A stretch of DNA of 64,000 nt from SZUA-521 sp041738285 (GCA_041738285.1 JBGSQB010000180.1:1-64000), one strand, 5' to 3'. Shown: positions 28,702-38,148, numbered from the stretch's first letter. Notes: generated from the letters alone by a model not told the origin. Made by a program: numbers and translations.

Positions 28702-29249
28702 CGCGATCTGAGAATTCCGTGTATGCGCGCATCCGTGACGCTACGGCGAATGATCAACATCCAGTCGTGTCACTGTATCGGCGCGTCGCTGCAACTCCCG
28801 GTGGGTTGGCTCGCCTTGCCGATGAGATCAATGACGACTACGTGTCGAACTTCATGGCGCACGCCAGCCACAGTGGCATATGTCTCGTCGCGGAAGACGA
28901 CCGTGGGCAGGTCGTTGCAGAGATACATGCGTATACGCCAGCGCCTCGCTGCTTTTCACACGTGTTGTCGGAGCTTACGATCGCGGTTGACCCCACCGTG
29001 CAAGGCAGCGGCGTGGGTCGACGCATATTCGAGTCGTTCATGCACAGGGTGGTGGAGGGCTTTCCCGACATACAGCGCGTCGAGTTGATTGCGCGCGAAA
29101 GCAACCTCAGGGCGATTCGTTTCTACGCGTCTCTCGGCTTCGAAGTGGAAGGCAAGCTCAGCAATCGGATCAAGGGTGTAGGTGGAAGTTTTGAGTCTGA
29201 CATTCCCATGGCGTGGCTACGAAGTTCGGTTACAGGACATCGACGCTGA
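28698..29249 (+). CDS. GNAT family acetyltransferase
   Basis: 183 aa. YARIRDATANDQHPVVSLYR (alpha 1), CLVAEDDRGQVVAEIHAY (beta 2-3), LSELTIAVDPTVQGSGVGRR (beta 4 and Q-G-S-G-V-G-R loop), RVELIARESNLRAIRFYASL and GFEVEG (beta 5 to 6). Full GNAT domain, substrate unknown. Coupled by a 4-bp overlap to the flavin reductase gene before it. Confidence 0.9.
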   Translation: MTRSENSVYARIRDATANDQHPVVSLYRRVAATPGGLARLADEINDDYVSNFMAHASHSGICLVAEDDRGQVVAEIHAYTPAPRCFSHVLSELTIAVDPTVQGSGVGRRIFESFMHRVVEGFPDIQRVELIARESNLRAIRFYASLGFEVEGKLSNRIKGVGGSFESDIPMAWLRSSVTGHRR

Positions 29250-29306
29250 ACAACGCCGACTACGCAACAGCTACAACCGAAGCAACTCAGGCCCTGTGAG
29301 CGCACC

Positions 29307-29924
29307 ATGTCGATGCTTGCATTCTTAGTCGCCGCGTTCGTTCTCGCAGTTACGCCTGGCCCTGGGATCGCGTACGTGGTGGCTCGAACGGTGTCCGGAG
29401 GCCGCGCGGAGGGACTGGCCTCGAGCATCGGCACCGGAGTGGGAGGCATGCTCCACGTGCTCACTGCAGCACTGGGTCTATCCCTGCTCGTCGCCGAATC
29501 CGCAGTGGCGTTCGCATTGACCAAGTATCTGGGTGCCGCCTATCTCATCTACTTGGGGCTTCGAGTGCTGCTCCGTAAAGACCAGCATCTGCAACCCGAT
29601 CCGCTGGAGTCGCAAGGCACAGCCCGTGCGTTGACTGATGGTGTCGTGGTCGAGGCACTGAACGTCAAGACCGCGTTGTTCTTTCTCGCTTTCCTGCCGC
29701 AATTCGTTGCCCCAGGCGAACCCATGATTCCGCAGCTGGTGCTGCTGGGCAGCATCTGCGTGGCACTCAACACACTTGCCGATGTCCTTGCTGTGTTCGC
29801 ATCCGACCGCTTGCTTCGCTCCGATGTCGTTCGAGCAACGCGCGCACGAATTCTCACGCGGGTTTCAGGAACTACGCTGGTGGGGCTGGGCACCTACCTG
29901 GCGCTGTCGAACCGTGAGTCATGA
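29307..29924 (+). CDS. LysE/RhtB-family exporter
   Basis: 205 aa, six hydrophobic segments. FVLAVTPGPGIAYVVARTVS is the conserved TPGP motif of helix 1, GVGGMLHVLTAALGLS and YLGAAYLIYLGLRVLL follow the LysE pattern, then ALNVKTALFFLAFLPQFV (N-P/V-K motif). Exports an amino acid or derivative with the proton gradient. Monocistronic, convergent with a GFA gene. Confidence 0.92.
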   Translation: MSMLAFLVAAFVLAVTPGPGIAYVVARTVSGGRAEGLASSIGTGVGGMLHVLTAALGLSLLVAESAVAFALTKYLGAAYLIYLGLRVLLRKDQHLQPDPLESQGTARALTDGVVVEALNVKTALFFLAFLPQFVAPGEPMIPQLVLLGSICVALNTLADVLAVFASDRLLRSDVVRATRARILTRVSGTTLVGLGTYLALSNRES

Positions 29925-29937
29925 CCGCCAGCCGGGG

Positions 29938-30366
29938 TCATCGCCAATCATCCGGCCCAGGCAGAGGCATCGGCGGATGCTGGCTCGATTCAGGGGGTTC
30001 CCCCGAGCGCGTCCAGAAATAGCCGCTGTGGCCGTTGTCCTTCTGGCGTAGGCGTACCGCTGCTGGATTGAGCGTAGGGATCATCCGTGCATTGATGCCG
30101 TAAATGTGCGGTGGATCGGCACCGAGCACCGCCATGTGCGTGACACAGCCGCACGTCTTGCAGCGATGAAATTCGAGCTCTCGGTCGCCCCAGACGTACG
30201 TTTCGGTGGCTTCCGTGCCGCTCACAAGCTTCACGCTCGATGCATCGGGATAGGACCAGATCGCACCGTAGCGGCGACAGATCGTGCAATTGCAATCGAG
30301 CACCCATTCCGGAAGGTCCGCAATCTCGAATCGAACGGCGGTGCAATGGCATGCGGCGCGGACCAT
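29938..30366 (-). CDS. GFA-family protein
   Basis: 142 aa from ATG 30366. AACHCTAVRFEI, DCNCTICRRYGAIW and HRCKTCGCVTHM hold the zinc cysteines of the GFA/CENP-V fold, and DPPHIYGINARMI the conserved I-N-x-R segment. Function uncertain beyond zinc binding. It sits convergent to the LysE gene with 13 bp between stops, and divergent from the PIN gene. Confidence 0.87.
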   Translation of the reverse strand: MVRAACHCTAVRFEIADLPEWVLDCNCTICRRYGAIWSYPDASSVKLVSGTEATETYVWGDRELEFHRCKTCGCVTHMAVLGADPPHIYGINARMIPTLNPAAVRLRQKDNGHSGYFWTRSGEPPESSQHPPMPLPGPDDWR

Positions 30367-30523
30367 GGCTGGACTCCTGTTCACCGTTGTCCTCATACCA
30401 GGGGATTGTACCTGCAGTCGAATCTCTGCCGGCAGGCGGGCAAAACGGCGTGCCACACGTTGACCAGTGATTTGGCGGTGAGCATATACTCCGGGCCTCC
30501 GACATTGGTGGCCGGAAGTTCGC

Positions 30524-30943
30524 ATGACCCGATTCGTAGTGGACGCCGGCGTCGTCCTCCACCTCGTCCGCACCCAGGCCAAAATCGCAGGCAGTCACAA
30601 GCTCCTTGCACCAACACTGCTACGATCGCAAACCCTGTCGCTGCTTCACGAAGCGGTTCAGCGTGCCGAGATCTCGAATGAAGCGGCGCTCGATCACCTC
30701 GCACTCATCGCCAAGATGCCGATTCGATTGCTGGGCGACGCCGTGCTCCGTCGTCGTGCCTGGCAACTGGCGGATCAGCTTGGGTGGGCATCGACCTACG
30801 ACGCCGAGTACATCGCCCTGACGCAGTTGCAGGCCGACGCCTTCGTTACGCTCGACAAGGCTCTGGCGCGAAGTGTCAGCAGCCTGGTGGCGACGGCGCC
30901 TATCGATGCACTGTTCTCTCGGGGAAGCGTGAAATCATCATGA
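30524..30943 (+). CDS. PIN-domain toxin-like protein (VapC type)
   Basis: 139 aa. FVVDAGVVLHLVR gives the first Asp, LLAPTLLRSQTLSLLHEAVQ a helix with the usual E position (here Q/E), ASTYDAEYIALTQLQADAFV the Y-D-A-x-Y-x-A-L-A motif with Asp, and TLDKALARSV the last D. A VapC-like ribonuclease fold. No antitoxin gene is next to it, so it may be solitary. TATACT at 30485 with TTGACC at 30460 is a possible promoter (19-bp spacer). Confidence 0.8.
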   Translation: MTRFVVDAGVVLHLVRTQAKIAGSHKLLAPTLLRSQTLSLLHEAVQRAEISNEAALDHLALIAKMPIRLLGDAVLRRRAWQLADQLGWASTYDAEYIALTQLQADAFVTLDKALARSVSSLVATAPIDALFSRGSVKSS

Positions 30944-31329
30944 GCAGACTCATGCTGTTCCCAAGCGCAGTCGAGCGCGATCCCGAAATCGAAATCTGGA
31001 TGCATGAGCATGAGGGTCCCCTTGGCACGATTGCCAAACGCTGGTTCGACGTCATGCGTGACTGCGGCGACGACGTGCGCGAGTTGCTGCACGATGGCCA
31101 TCCAACGGCCTGTGTTGCCGACTCGGCGTTCGCCTACGTCAACGCATTCAAGGCACACGTCAACGTCGGCTTTTTTCTCGGTGCCTATATCGCTGATCCG
31201 CGAGGATTGCTGGAGGGCGACGGCAAGTTCATGCGGCATGTGAAGCTACGCCCCGAGCGGGACATCGACGTCACCGCTCTGACCGATCTGATCACCACCG
31301 CATATGTCGACATGAAGCGTCGCCTATAG
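30940..31329 (+). CDS. DUF1801-family protein (YdhG-like)
   Basis: 129 aa. DVRELLHDGHPTACVADSAF, VNAFKAHVNVGFFLGAYIADP and LEGDGKFMRHVKLRPERDID are the successive DUF1801 motifs (F-K-x-H-V-N-V-G-F-F, D-P-x-G-L-L-E-G-x-G-K-x-M-R-H). The fold resembles frataxin-like YdhG; function unknown. Its ATG overlaps the PIN gene stop (ATGA). Confidence 0.88.
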   Translation: MSRLMLFPSAVERDPEIEIWMHEHEGPLGTIAKRWFDVMRDCGDDVRELLHDGHPTACVADSAFAYVNAFKAHVNVGFFLGAYIADPRGLLEGDGKFMRHVKLRPERDIDVTALTDLITTAYVDMKRRL

Positions 31330-31332
31330 GCC

Positions 31333-31878
31333 ATGTCGTCATCTTACGTTCTCGCCGTCCATCGCAGCGCAACCCATTCGTTTTCCAAACCGGCCGCCTC
31401 GCAGATTCGGCTGGTAGCCGGTATGGGCGTGGAAGGTGACGCCCACTTCGGCGCAACCGTGAAACATCGCTCGCGGGTTGCGCGCGATCCGTCTCAGCCC
31501 AACCTGCGTCAGGTTCATCTCCTGCAGAACGAACTGCTGATCGAGCTAAAGCAACGAGGATTCAACGTACATCCGGGTGCGGTGGGCGAGAACATCACGA
31601 CATCGGGGCTGGATCTGCTGGCGCTGGCAACCGATACGGAGCTGCACATCGGACCCGAAGCGATTGTGCGCGTCACCGGACTGCGCAATCCCTGCACGCA
31701 ACTCGACACCTTCGAGACCGGGCTCATGCGTGCGGTTCTGGATCACCGGGCGGACGGCGAACTCGTCCGCCGTGCCGGCGTCATGGGTGTTGTCGTGCGC
31801 AGCGGGCGCGTGAAGCCCGGCGACGCAATTGTGGTGCGCAGCCCGGCGTATGATCACGTGCCGCTGCGTCCCGTTTAG
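31333..31878 (+). CDS. MOSC-domain protein
   Basis: 181 aa. VLAVHRSATHSFSKPAASQI, DAHFGATVKHR, LRQVHLLQNELLIEL, HPGAVGENITTSGLDLLAL and VTGLRNPCTQLDTF, with the conserved Cys of the R/L-x-x-C-x-Q motif, make a complete MOSC beta-barrel. MOSC domains carry sulfur as a Cys-persulfide for metal-sulfur clusters or molybdenum cofactor. Three bases after the DUF1801 stop, so same operon. Confidence 0.92.
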   Translation: MSSSYVLAVHRSATHSFSKPAASQIRLVAGMGVEGDAHFGATVKHRSRVARDPSQPNLRQVHLLQNELLIELKQRGFNVHPGAVGENITTSGLDLLALATDTELHIGPEAIVRVTGLRNPCTQLDTFETGLMRAVLDHRADGELVRRAGVMGVVVRSGRVKPGDAIVVRSPAYDHVPLRPV

Positions 31879-31934
31879 AATCCCGGTCAGTCGCATTCTG
31901 CGCTCGATTCATTCACACGAAGGAGGAACGAAGC

Positions 31935-32342
31935 TTGGCACCACCACTGACTCGATTGAATCCGCCGTCGCTGCCGGATGCGTCCGCCATCGGCTACTCG
32001 CAGATTTCGATCGTCGAACCAAGCAGGCTCGCATACATCTCTGGGCAGGTCGCTGCGCGGCCCGGCGGTGAGCCCGCGCCGGAGGATCTGGACGAACAGG
32101 CCGCGATCGTGATCGCCAATGCGAAAGCGGCCCTGGACGCGGTGGGTGCATCATCGGAAGACCTGGTGATGGTTCGCGTCTACGTCGTCGATCTGACACC
32201 CGCGCGACTGGAGGTCGCGATGCCGCACCTGCTCGACCTGTTCGACGGAGCTCAACCGAGCCTCACCGGCGTCGGGGTTGTCGCCCTTGCCGGACCGAAC
32301 CTGCAACTCGAGATCGAGATGGTGGTTCGATTACGATCGTGA
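31935..32342 (+). CDS. RidA-family protein (YjgF/UK114)
   Basis: 135 aa from TTG with a near-perfect AGGAGG site in front. RLAYISGQVAARPGGEPAP, DEQAAIVIANAKAALDAVGA, LVMVRVYVVDLTPARL and NLQLEIEMVVRLR are RidA strands and helices. The usual deaminase Arg after I/V-R-x-Y is R (MVRVYVVD), but the C-terminal block is E-I-E-M. A trimeric reactive-imine deaminase or a relative. Confidence 0.88.
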   Translation: MAPPLTRLNPPSLPDASAIGYSQISIVEPSRLAYISGQVAARPGGEPAPEDLDEQAAIVIANAKAALDAVGASSEDLVMVRVYVVDLTPARLEVAMPHLLDLFDGAQPSLTGVGVVALAGPNLQLEIEMVVRLRS

Positions 32343-32373
32343 CTTCAAGCAAATCGACGATGAGGAGGTGCAC

Positions 32374-32682
32374 TTGCGCGCGCGCGTTGCCGTATTCGGC
32401 ATCCTTCGGTTTCCTGTAGAGCAGATGCCAATGGTGCGACCGCACCTGAAGACGCTCGTTGAGACCACGTGCAGAGAGGACGGCTGCATCGCCTACGACG
32501 TCGGCGAAGATCCCTTTGAGCCAGGTGTTGTTCGATTCTCCGAATTATGGCCCGATCATTCGAGCCTGGAACGACACTTGAAGGCTCCGCACATTGAACC
32601 GTGGCGGGCCGCCGCGCGGGCATGCGGGCTGACGGAACGGAAATTCACGGCGTATGATGTCGATCGTTCCAAGGACGTTTAA
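32374..32682 (+). CDS. Antibiotic biosynthesis monooxygenase-type (YgiN-like) protein
   Basis: 102 aa. VAVFGILRFPVEQMPMVRPH, TLVETTCREDGCIAYDVGED and RFSELWPDHSSLERHLKAPH make the ABM dimeric alpha-beta barrel (R-x-E-x-G-C-x-x-Y and S-E-x-W-x-x-x-x-x-L-x-x-H). Acts perhaps on quinols or ring compounds. I chose TTG 32374 because GAGGAGG stands 6 bp before it; GTG 32368 is the alternative. Confidence 0.85.
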   Translation: MRARVAVFGILRFPVEQMPMVRPHLKTLVETTCREDGCIAYDVGEDPFEPGVVRFSELWPDHSSLERHLKAPHIEPWRAAARACGLTERKFTAYDVDRSKDV

Positions 32683-32729
32683 CTCTACGTTGCTCGCCGC
32701 TAGTCGAGTCGTTCACGCTGAGGTATCCC

Positions 32730-33155
32730 ATGGAACAGTCGGCCATCTTCTCCCCCTTTCTTTCGATGATGCTGTTGACCCTTATCGTGTGGCTGTACAT
32801 GTACGCGCGGAGGATTCCCTTCATACAGGGCAGCAATCTCACGCCAGAACAACTCACGCCGATGGAGTTCGCGCGCATCTCTCCGCCGGCTGTGTCGAAC
32901 CCGTCCGACAATCTCAAGAACCTGTTCGAGCTGCCGACGATCTTCTATGCGCTTGCCTTGTACCTGTTTGTAACGAATCAGGTGGACACGACGTATCTGA
33001 CTGCGGCGTGGATTTTCGTGGCGTTTCGCGTGCTTCACAGCATGGTGCACTGCACCGTCAACATCGTGCTGCTCAGATTCGCGATCTACTTCGTGTCGTC
33101 CGTGGCCCTTTGGTACATGGTCATCCGCGCGGCCCTCGCCACTGCCAGCACCTAG
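32730..33155 (+). CDS. MAPEG-family membrane protein
   Basis: 141 aa, four hydrophobic helices. MEFARISPPAVSNPSDNLKN followed by LFELPTIFYALAL is the MAPEG signature (N-x-x-N-L-x-E-x-P-x-F/I-Y). WIFVAFRVLHSMVHCTVNIV holds the R-x-x-H-x-x-x-x/H motif of helix 3. Eukaryotic relatives use glutathione; bacterial ones are mostly unknown. Alone between promoterless-looking gaps. Confidence 0.9.
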   Translation: MEQSAIFSPFLSMMLLTLIVWLYMYARRIPFIQGSNLTPEQLTPMEFARISPPAVSNPSDNLKNLFELPTIFYALALYLFVTNQVDTTYLTAAWIFVAFRVLHSMVHCTVNIVLLRFAIYFVSSVALWYMVIRAALATAST

Positions 33156-34238
<1,083 letters not shown>

Positions 34239-34241
34239 CCG

Positions 34242-34832
34242 ATGGCAACAGTTCGCGAAGGTCATGCTCCTGTACTGCTGGTGGTGGATGCGCAAGTCGC
34301 AGTGATGAAGGAAGCGTGGCGCGCGGATCGCGTGGTTGGCAACATCGCCCGGGCGGTGGCTCGCGCGCGCGAAGAAAACGTCCCGGTTGTGTGGGTACAA
34401 CACACGAGCGAAGAGTTGCCGCACGGCAGTCCGCAGTGGCAGTGGGTGCCGGAACTCGTCCCGCGCCCGGACGAGACCCTGATCCACAAGCACTTCAACT
34501 CGTCGTTCGAAGAGACGCAATTGGACCAACAACTTGCGCGACTTGGTGCAACCCACATTGCGCTGGCCGGGGCCGCCACGAACTGGTGCATCCGGGCAAC
34601 GGCGTATGGCGCGCTCGAGCGCGGCTACGACCTCACGTTGATCGAAGATGCGCACAGCACCGGATCTATTCCGCTCGACAACGGATCGACGATCGAAGCA
34701 TCGGATGTGATCAAAGAACTCAACGTTGCCATGACCTGGGTGTCGTACCCGGGTCGCAAGAACGGTACCGCCACCGCGGAGACAATCGACTTCTCCCAAC
34801 CCCCTGGAGTGATCACCATGGATCGCTCATGA
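34242..34832 (+). CDS. Isochorismatase-family cysteine hydrolase
   Basis: 196 aa. VLLVVDAQVAVMK carries the catalytic Asp (about 16), DETLIHKHFNSSFEETQLDQ the Lys, and LAGAATNWCIRATAYGALER the Cys, the three residues of the cysteine-hydrolase triad, with the F-x-x-T/E-x-L motif. Likely amidase or isochorismatase-like on an unknown substrate. Overlaps the next gene by 4 bp and follows asd by 3 bp: one operon. Confidence 0.92.
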   Translation: MATVREGHAPVLLVVDAQVAVMKEAWRADRVVGNIARAVARAREENVPVVWVQHTSEELPHGSPQWQWVPELVPRPDETLIHKHFNSSFEETQLDQQLARLGATHIALAGAATNWCIRATAYGALERGYDLTLIEDAHSTGSIPLDNGSTIEASDVIKELNVAMTWVSYPGRKNGTATAETIDFSQPPGVITMDRS

Positions 34833-35563
34833 CCATGATTGCGCCTACTGCTGGCGCAAAGATGATGTACCTCATCAAGCGCAGGGCCGCGACATCACGG
34901 GAAGAGCTGGTCGCGCACTGGTTCGCCAATCACATGCCGAACGTGATCCGTGGTCAGCAGTTGCAGGCGAGCGCAGGACAACCACATGCGCGGCGCTACA
35001 TCGCGACGCTGTTCGATGCCAACGCAGAAGGGCGACACGTGTGGGACGGAGTGGCGCAACTGTGGTTCGACGCGGCGCTGCCAAGGCCCAAGACGGCGCA
35101 TGGCACGAAACCCACGGATTCGTTTCAACAGAAGGCGGAACCATACGTCCCGTGGGGAACGCGCGAGTACGTGATCATTGACGGATCGGACCGGCTGCCG
35201 GTCGAACCGCTCACGCTCAATGCGCCATTTCCATGTACGCGCGGCGGCTTCTTCAAGGTGACGTTCCTCGTCGCCGCAAAGGAAGGCATCGACTGCGCCG
35301 AACTCTTCGATCACTGGTTGACCGTGCACGTGCCCAACGTGACTGGCGCGATGAAGCGTGCCGAGGGGATTCGATATGTCGTCAGTCACAGCATCGATGC
35401 TGCCGAGGAGCCATACGCCGGCATGGCTGAGCTGTATTTCGTAAATGCCGGTGGCTGGGCGCGCTATCGAGAGGCGATCAAGCCAGACGGCATGGAGCGC
35501 TGGGTCGATGCTGGCCGCACGCTGGTGCTGCGTGCGCATACCGAGATGATCGGCATTCCCTGA
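34829..35563 (+). CDS. Protein with two EthD domains
   Basis: 244 aa. Domain 1: KMMYLIKRRAATSREELVAH, WFANHMPNV. Domain 2: FKVTFLVAAKEGIDCAELFD, HWLTVHVPNV. Each has the H-W-x-x-x-H-x-P-x-V core of EthD/ABM-like ferredoxin folds, so the protein is a tandem duplication. EthD proteins assist degradation or cyclise ring compounds; role here unknown. Start ATG overlaps the isochorismatase stop (ATGA). Confidence 0.85.
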   Translation: MTMIAPTAGAKMMYLIKRRAATSREELVAHWFANHMPNVIRGQQLQASAGQPHARRYIATLFDANAEGRHVWDGVAQLWFDAALPRPKTAHGTKPTDSFQQKAEPYVPWGTREYVIIDGSDRLPVEPLTLNAPFPCTRGGFFKVTFLVAAKEGIDCAELFDHWLTVHVPNVTGAMKRAEGIRYVVSHSIDAAEEPYAGMAELYFVNAGGWARYREAIKPDGMERWVDAGRTLVLRAHTEMIGIP

Positions 35564-35636
35564 CAATACCGGCCTTCATCGACACCCGGAATGCATGGCT
35601 GTAGCATCGAAATTCACCAGGGAGGTGGGGACCTCG

Positions 35637-36185
35637 ATGCTACGTATCATTGTGCAGGTGGTGGGAATCATCGTCTTGATCCTCGCCGTCACGATCGTGA
35701 CGCTGCGATTGGAGAATCGGAACGCCGACGGGCCATCGATTCTGTTTCCCGGCGGTGCGCTCGTGAGCGGCACTTTGCACACGGGCCCCGAGCCTGACTG
35801 GCGGTTCACCGACGACGTGCAGACCATCGAACTGCAGCTGGTGGATCCATTGAGTTCGCGCATGATCTTCGTCATGGAAAGCGGCGGCAAGGTCTATGTG
35901 CCGTCCGGATACATGCGTTCGTTTCTGGGTCGCATCTGGAAGGATTGGGCATTTCAAGCCGATGCCGGTGACGGCCTGGCGGTGGCGCGCATCAACGGCG
36001 TGCGCTACGAGCGCCAACTGATCCGCATCAAAGATGGGGATGCGCTCAATGGCGTCGCCGCGAAACTCGCGAAGAAATACGCGGGCGGCGAAACCCCCGA
36101 AGCCATCGCCACGATTCTGAAGTCGGTCGCGGACGGCGACACCTGGATATTCGAGATGGCGCCGCGCCAAGGAGCACCCTCGTGA
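35637..36185 (+). CDS. Membrane-anchored protein, unknown (possible split-barrel)
   Basis: 182 aa from ATG 35637, behind GGAGG with an 11-bp gap; an upstream ATG at 35595 is less likely since MLRIIVQVVGIIVLILAV forms the membrane anchor at the very start. The rest is outside: ELQLVDPLSSRMIFVMESGG, VYVPSGYMRSFLGRIWKDW, VRYERQLIRIKDGD. The order of strands resembles the 51708-52112 product, and both may be flavin-barrel relatives. No known family by eye. Confidence 0.5.
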   Translation: MLRIIVQVVGIIVLILAVTIVTLRLENRNADGPSILFPGGALVSGTLHTGPEPDWRFTDDVQTIELQLVDPLSSRMIFVMESGGKVYVPSGYMRSFLGRIWKDWAFQADAGDGLAVARINGVRYERQLIRIKDGDALNGVAAKLAKKYAGGETPEAIATILKSVADGDTWIFEMAPRQGAPS

Positions 36186-36316
36186 AAACCAAGAACTATC
36201 TCATGCTGTGTGGCGCCATCACGGTCGCGCTGGTGTTGAGCCTGCTCTACATTCCGGCATTCTCGGACGCCGTCGAGCAGGTGATGCTCGCCTTCCTGGC
36301 CACCAACGCCAGATAG
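36182..36316 (+). CDS. Small membrane protein (44 aa)
   Basis: GTG start overlapping the previous stop (GTGA). MKTKNYLMLCGAITVALVLS then LLYIPAFSDAVEQVMLAFLA: one or two hydrophobic helices after a basic start. The tight overlap and the membrane pattern make it a likely real small gene, coupled to the anchored protein before it. Function unknown. Confidence 0.5.
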   Translation: MKTKNYLMLCGAITVALVLSLLYIPAFSDAVEQVMLAFLATNAR

Positions 36317-36327
36317 CGACGCCGGGG

Positions 36328-37218
36328 TTGCAAACGGCGCCCACGCCATTTCCCGAGCTGAATTCGGTTCTCGAGTATCTGGTCCACGGTGCAACCGCTG
36401 CACTCGGTGACAACTTCATCGGCGCCTATCTGCAGGGATCGTTCGCGGTCGGCGACTTCTCCGAATACAGCGACTGTGACTTCATGATCGTCACGCACGA
36501 CGATCTAACCGCTTCCCAGCTCGCATCACTTCAGGGTCTGCATGCACGCATCCACGAGCTGCCGGCGACCTATTGGCACAACGGTCTCGAAGGCTCATAC
36601 GCACCGAAGGACATTCTGCGTCGCTGGGCGACCACACCGCGCGATGCGCCGGGCGAACCTCGGTCAGATGATTGGCAGGATCCAGGCCTGGTCGGTAGCG
36701 CCCCACTCGCTTATCCGTTCTGGTACCTCGATCACGGCTCCAAGGCGCTGGTGCGGTCGGAACACGACAACACGCAAGTGGTGCGATGGTGTCTGCACGA
36801 GCGCGCCGTCGTGCTGGCCGGCCCGCACCCGAAGGAACTGATCGATCCGATTCACCCCGATGCACTGCGTGCCGAGGTGAGAAGAACGATGGATCGGTCG
36901 ATTGCGACCGGCATGCCCATGCCGATGGTCGCGTGGCAGGCGTTCTGGGTAGGTCTCTTCTGCCGCATCCTGCATACATTGGAGACGGGTGAGGTCTCTT
37001 CGAAGAAGGTTGCGATGACCTGGGCGCAACGCACGCTGGATGCGAAATGGCGCGATCTGATCGTCCAGGCGCAGGCGCTGCGCAAAGGCGACGACGCACA
37101 AGCCGCGCTGCCGGCGGACCCCGATGCCGTTGCCGCAACGCATGCATTCACCGCCTACTGCGTCGAATACGCGGACCGCGCCTATCCCGGCGCGCTCGAC
37201 TGGACAGCTTCGCGCTAG
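36328..37218 (+). CDS. Nucleotidyltransferase with DUF4111 domain (aminoglycoside adenylyltransferase-like)
   Basis: 296 aa from TTG. GAYLQGSFAVGDFSEYSDCD contains the G-S-x10-D-x-D pattern of Pol-beta-like nucleotidyltransferases (residues about 30-50), and the C-terminal helical part is the DUF4111 type seen behind ANT(3'')-like enzymes. It may adenylylate an antibiotic or another hydroxyl compound. The domain is longer than AadA (about 260 aa). Start: no ATG lies before the domain; CCGGGG precedes the TTG. Confidence 0.78.
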   Translation: MQTAPTPFPELNSVLEYLVHGATAALGDNFIGAYLQGSFAVGDFSEYSDCDFMIVTHDDLTASQLASLQGLHARIHELPATYWHNGLEGSYAPKDILRRWATTPRDAPGEPRSDDWQDPGLVGSAPLAYPFWYLDHGSKALVRSEHDNTQVVRWCLHERAVVLAGPHPKELIDPIHPDALRAEVRRTMDRSIATGMPMPMVAWQAFWVGLFCRILHTLETGEVSSKKVAMTWAQRTLDAKWRDLIVQAQALRKGDDAQAALPADPDAVAATHAFTAYCVEYADRAYPGALDWTASR

Positions 37219-37277
37219 GGGAACCTCTGAACAATGCCCGTTTCCGCCTGGCCGCGTTGGGGAGCACTCCGGAAACC

Positions 37278-37302
37278 TCGCGAATCTACAGCAGATTCGC
37301 GA
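37278..37302. terminator. Perfect 10-bp hairpin
   Basis: TCGCGAATCT and AGATTCGCGA around the 5-base loop ACAGC. It lies 60 bp behind the nucleotidyltransferase gene and just past the end of the minus-strand MetE scrap, so it could end either. There is no long T run, so a REP-like nature is also possible. Confidence 0.5.
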
Positions 37303-37308
37303 TCTTCC

Positions 37309-37446
37309 TCCGCGCGCGCCGTCGGCGAGCGCCTCGAGCTTGGCCCAGACGATGTCCTCGGCTACGTCGCGAAATCCGGCCGCGGTATCGAAGCCGCAGT
37401 CGGTTCCGGCAATGATCCGCGAAGGATCTCCGATCGCCTCTGTCAC
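37309..37446 (-). pseudogene. C-terminal scrap of a MetE-like methyltransferase
   Basis: The minus strand encodes TEAIGDPSRIIAGTDCGFDT, and then GFRDVAEDIVWAKLEALADGAR, the conserved C-terminus of cobalamin-independent methionine synthase-like proteins (R-x-I-A-G-T-D-C-G-F, V-W-A-K-L-x-A-L-x-x-G-A). The frame upstream closes after about ten codons, so the rest of the gene is gone. Confidence 0.65.
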
Positions 37447-37587
37447 AACTGATGATCCTCCCTGGTGCGGCCATCATGAGGCCGCTGTCCGCGTATTCGT
37501 CATGGACTTCGATCGATGACAAAGCGCTGGCACCGATCTCGGCAGTTGTCGAAACTGACCACCGACGCCCGCGGAACACCAGCGCCA

Positions 37588-38115
37588 ATGCCCGCTCACA
37601 TCCGACCAGCAATCGCCGCCGATCAGTCGCTGCTTGAAGCTCACCTCGTGCGCCACCGGGCGGAGTCCGGTCGCGGCGACATCCACTTCATGCCGTTTGC
37701 GCCCGGAGATTCCGACGCACCCGCCGGACTCAATCCCCGCAGCCTGAATCTCGCACTCCATGCGCGCGGCTGGCAACGCTGGTTCATCGGGACGGTCGAT
37801 GAGCAGATCGTCGGCCACGTGAGCCTCAAAGGCGACAGTCTCAATACCGGACTGCACCGATGCGAGCTGGGCATTGGTGTCGAGCGAGCGTATCGCGACC
37901 AGCGCATTGGACTTGCGCTGATGAATGTCGCCATCGACTTCGCCCGCAAGGCCCATGAACTGCGTTGGGTGGACCTCAGTGTGTTCGCGCACAACGCCAA
38001 AGCACGCGCCTTGTATCGCGCGCTTGGTTTCGTTGAGGTCGCTACGCTGATCGATCGTTTCCGGATCGAGGGTGAGTCGATTGACGATGTGATGATGACG
38101 CTTGCGGTGAAGTAG
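37588..38115 (+). CDS. GNAT family acetyltransferase
   Basis: 175 aa. IRPAIAADQSLLEAHLVRHR (alpha 1), WFIGTVDEQIVGHVSLKGD (beta 2-3), RCELGIGVERAYRDQRIGLA (beta 4 and acetyl-CoA loop, R-D-Q-R-I-G), WVDLSVFAHNAKARALYRAL and GFVEV. A complete GNAT domain. Start ATG 37588 keeps the domain; earlier starts extend into the MetE scrap. Confidence 0.88.
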   Translation: MPAHIRPAIAADQSLLEAHLVRHRAESGRGDIHFMPFAPGDSDAPAGLNPRSLNLALHARGWQRWFIGTVDEQIVGHVSLKGDSLNTGLHRCELGIGVERAYRDQRIGLALMNVAIDFARKAHELRWVDLSVFAHNAKARALYRALGFVEVATLIDRFRIEGESIDDVMMTLAVK

Positions 38116-38118
38116 ACG

Positions 38119-38143
38119 TTCGCGGGCAAGCCCGCTCCCACCC
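38119..38143. repeat. REP-like element (Pseudomonas type)
   Basis: TTCGCGGGCAAGCCCGCTCC and then CACC: the CGGGCAAGCCCG hairpin with the GCTCCCAC tail typical of Pseudomonas REP sequences. It lies between convergent genes and could also stop transcription. I see one copy in the window. Confidence 0.75.
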
Positions 38144-38148
38144 TCCGC

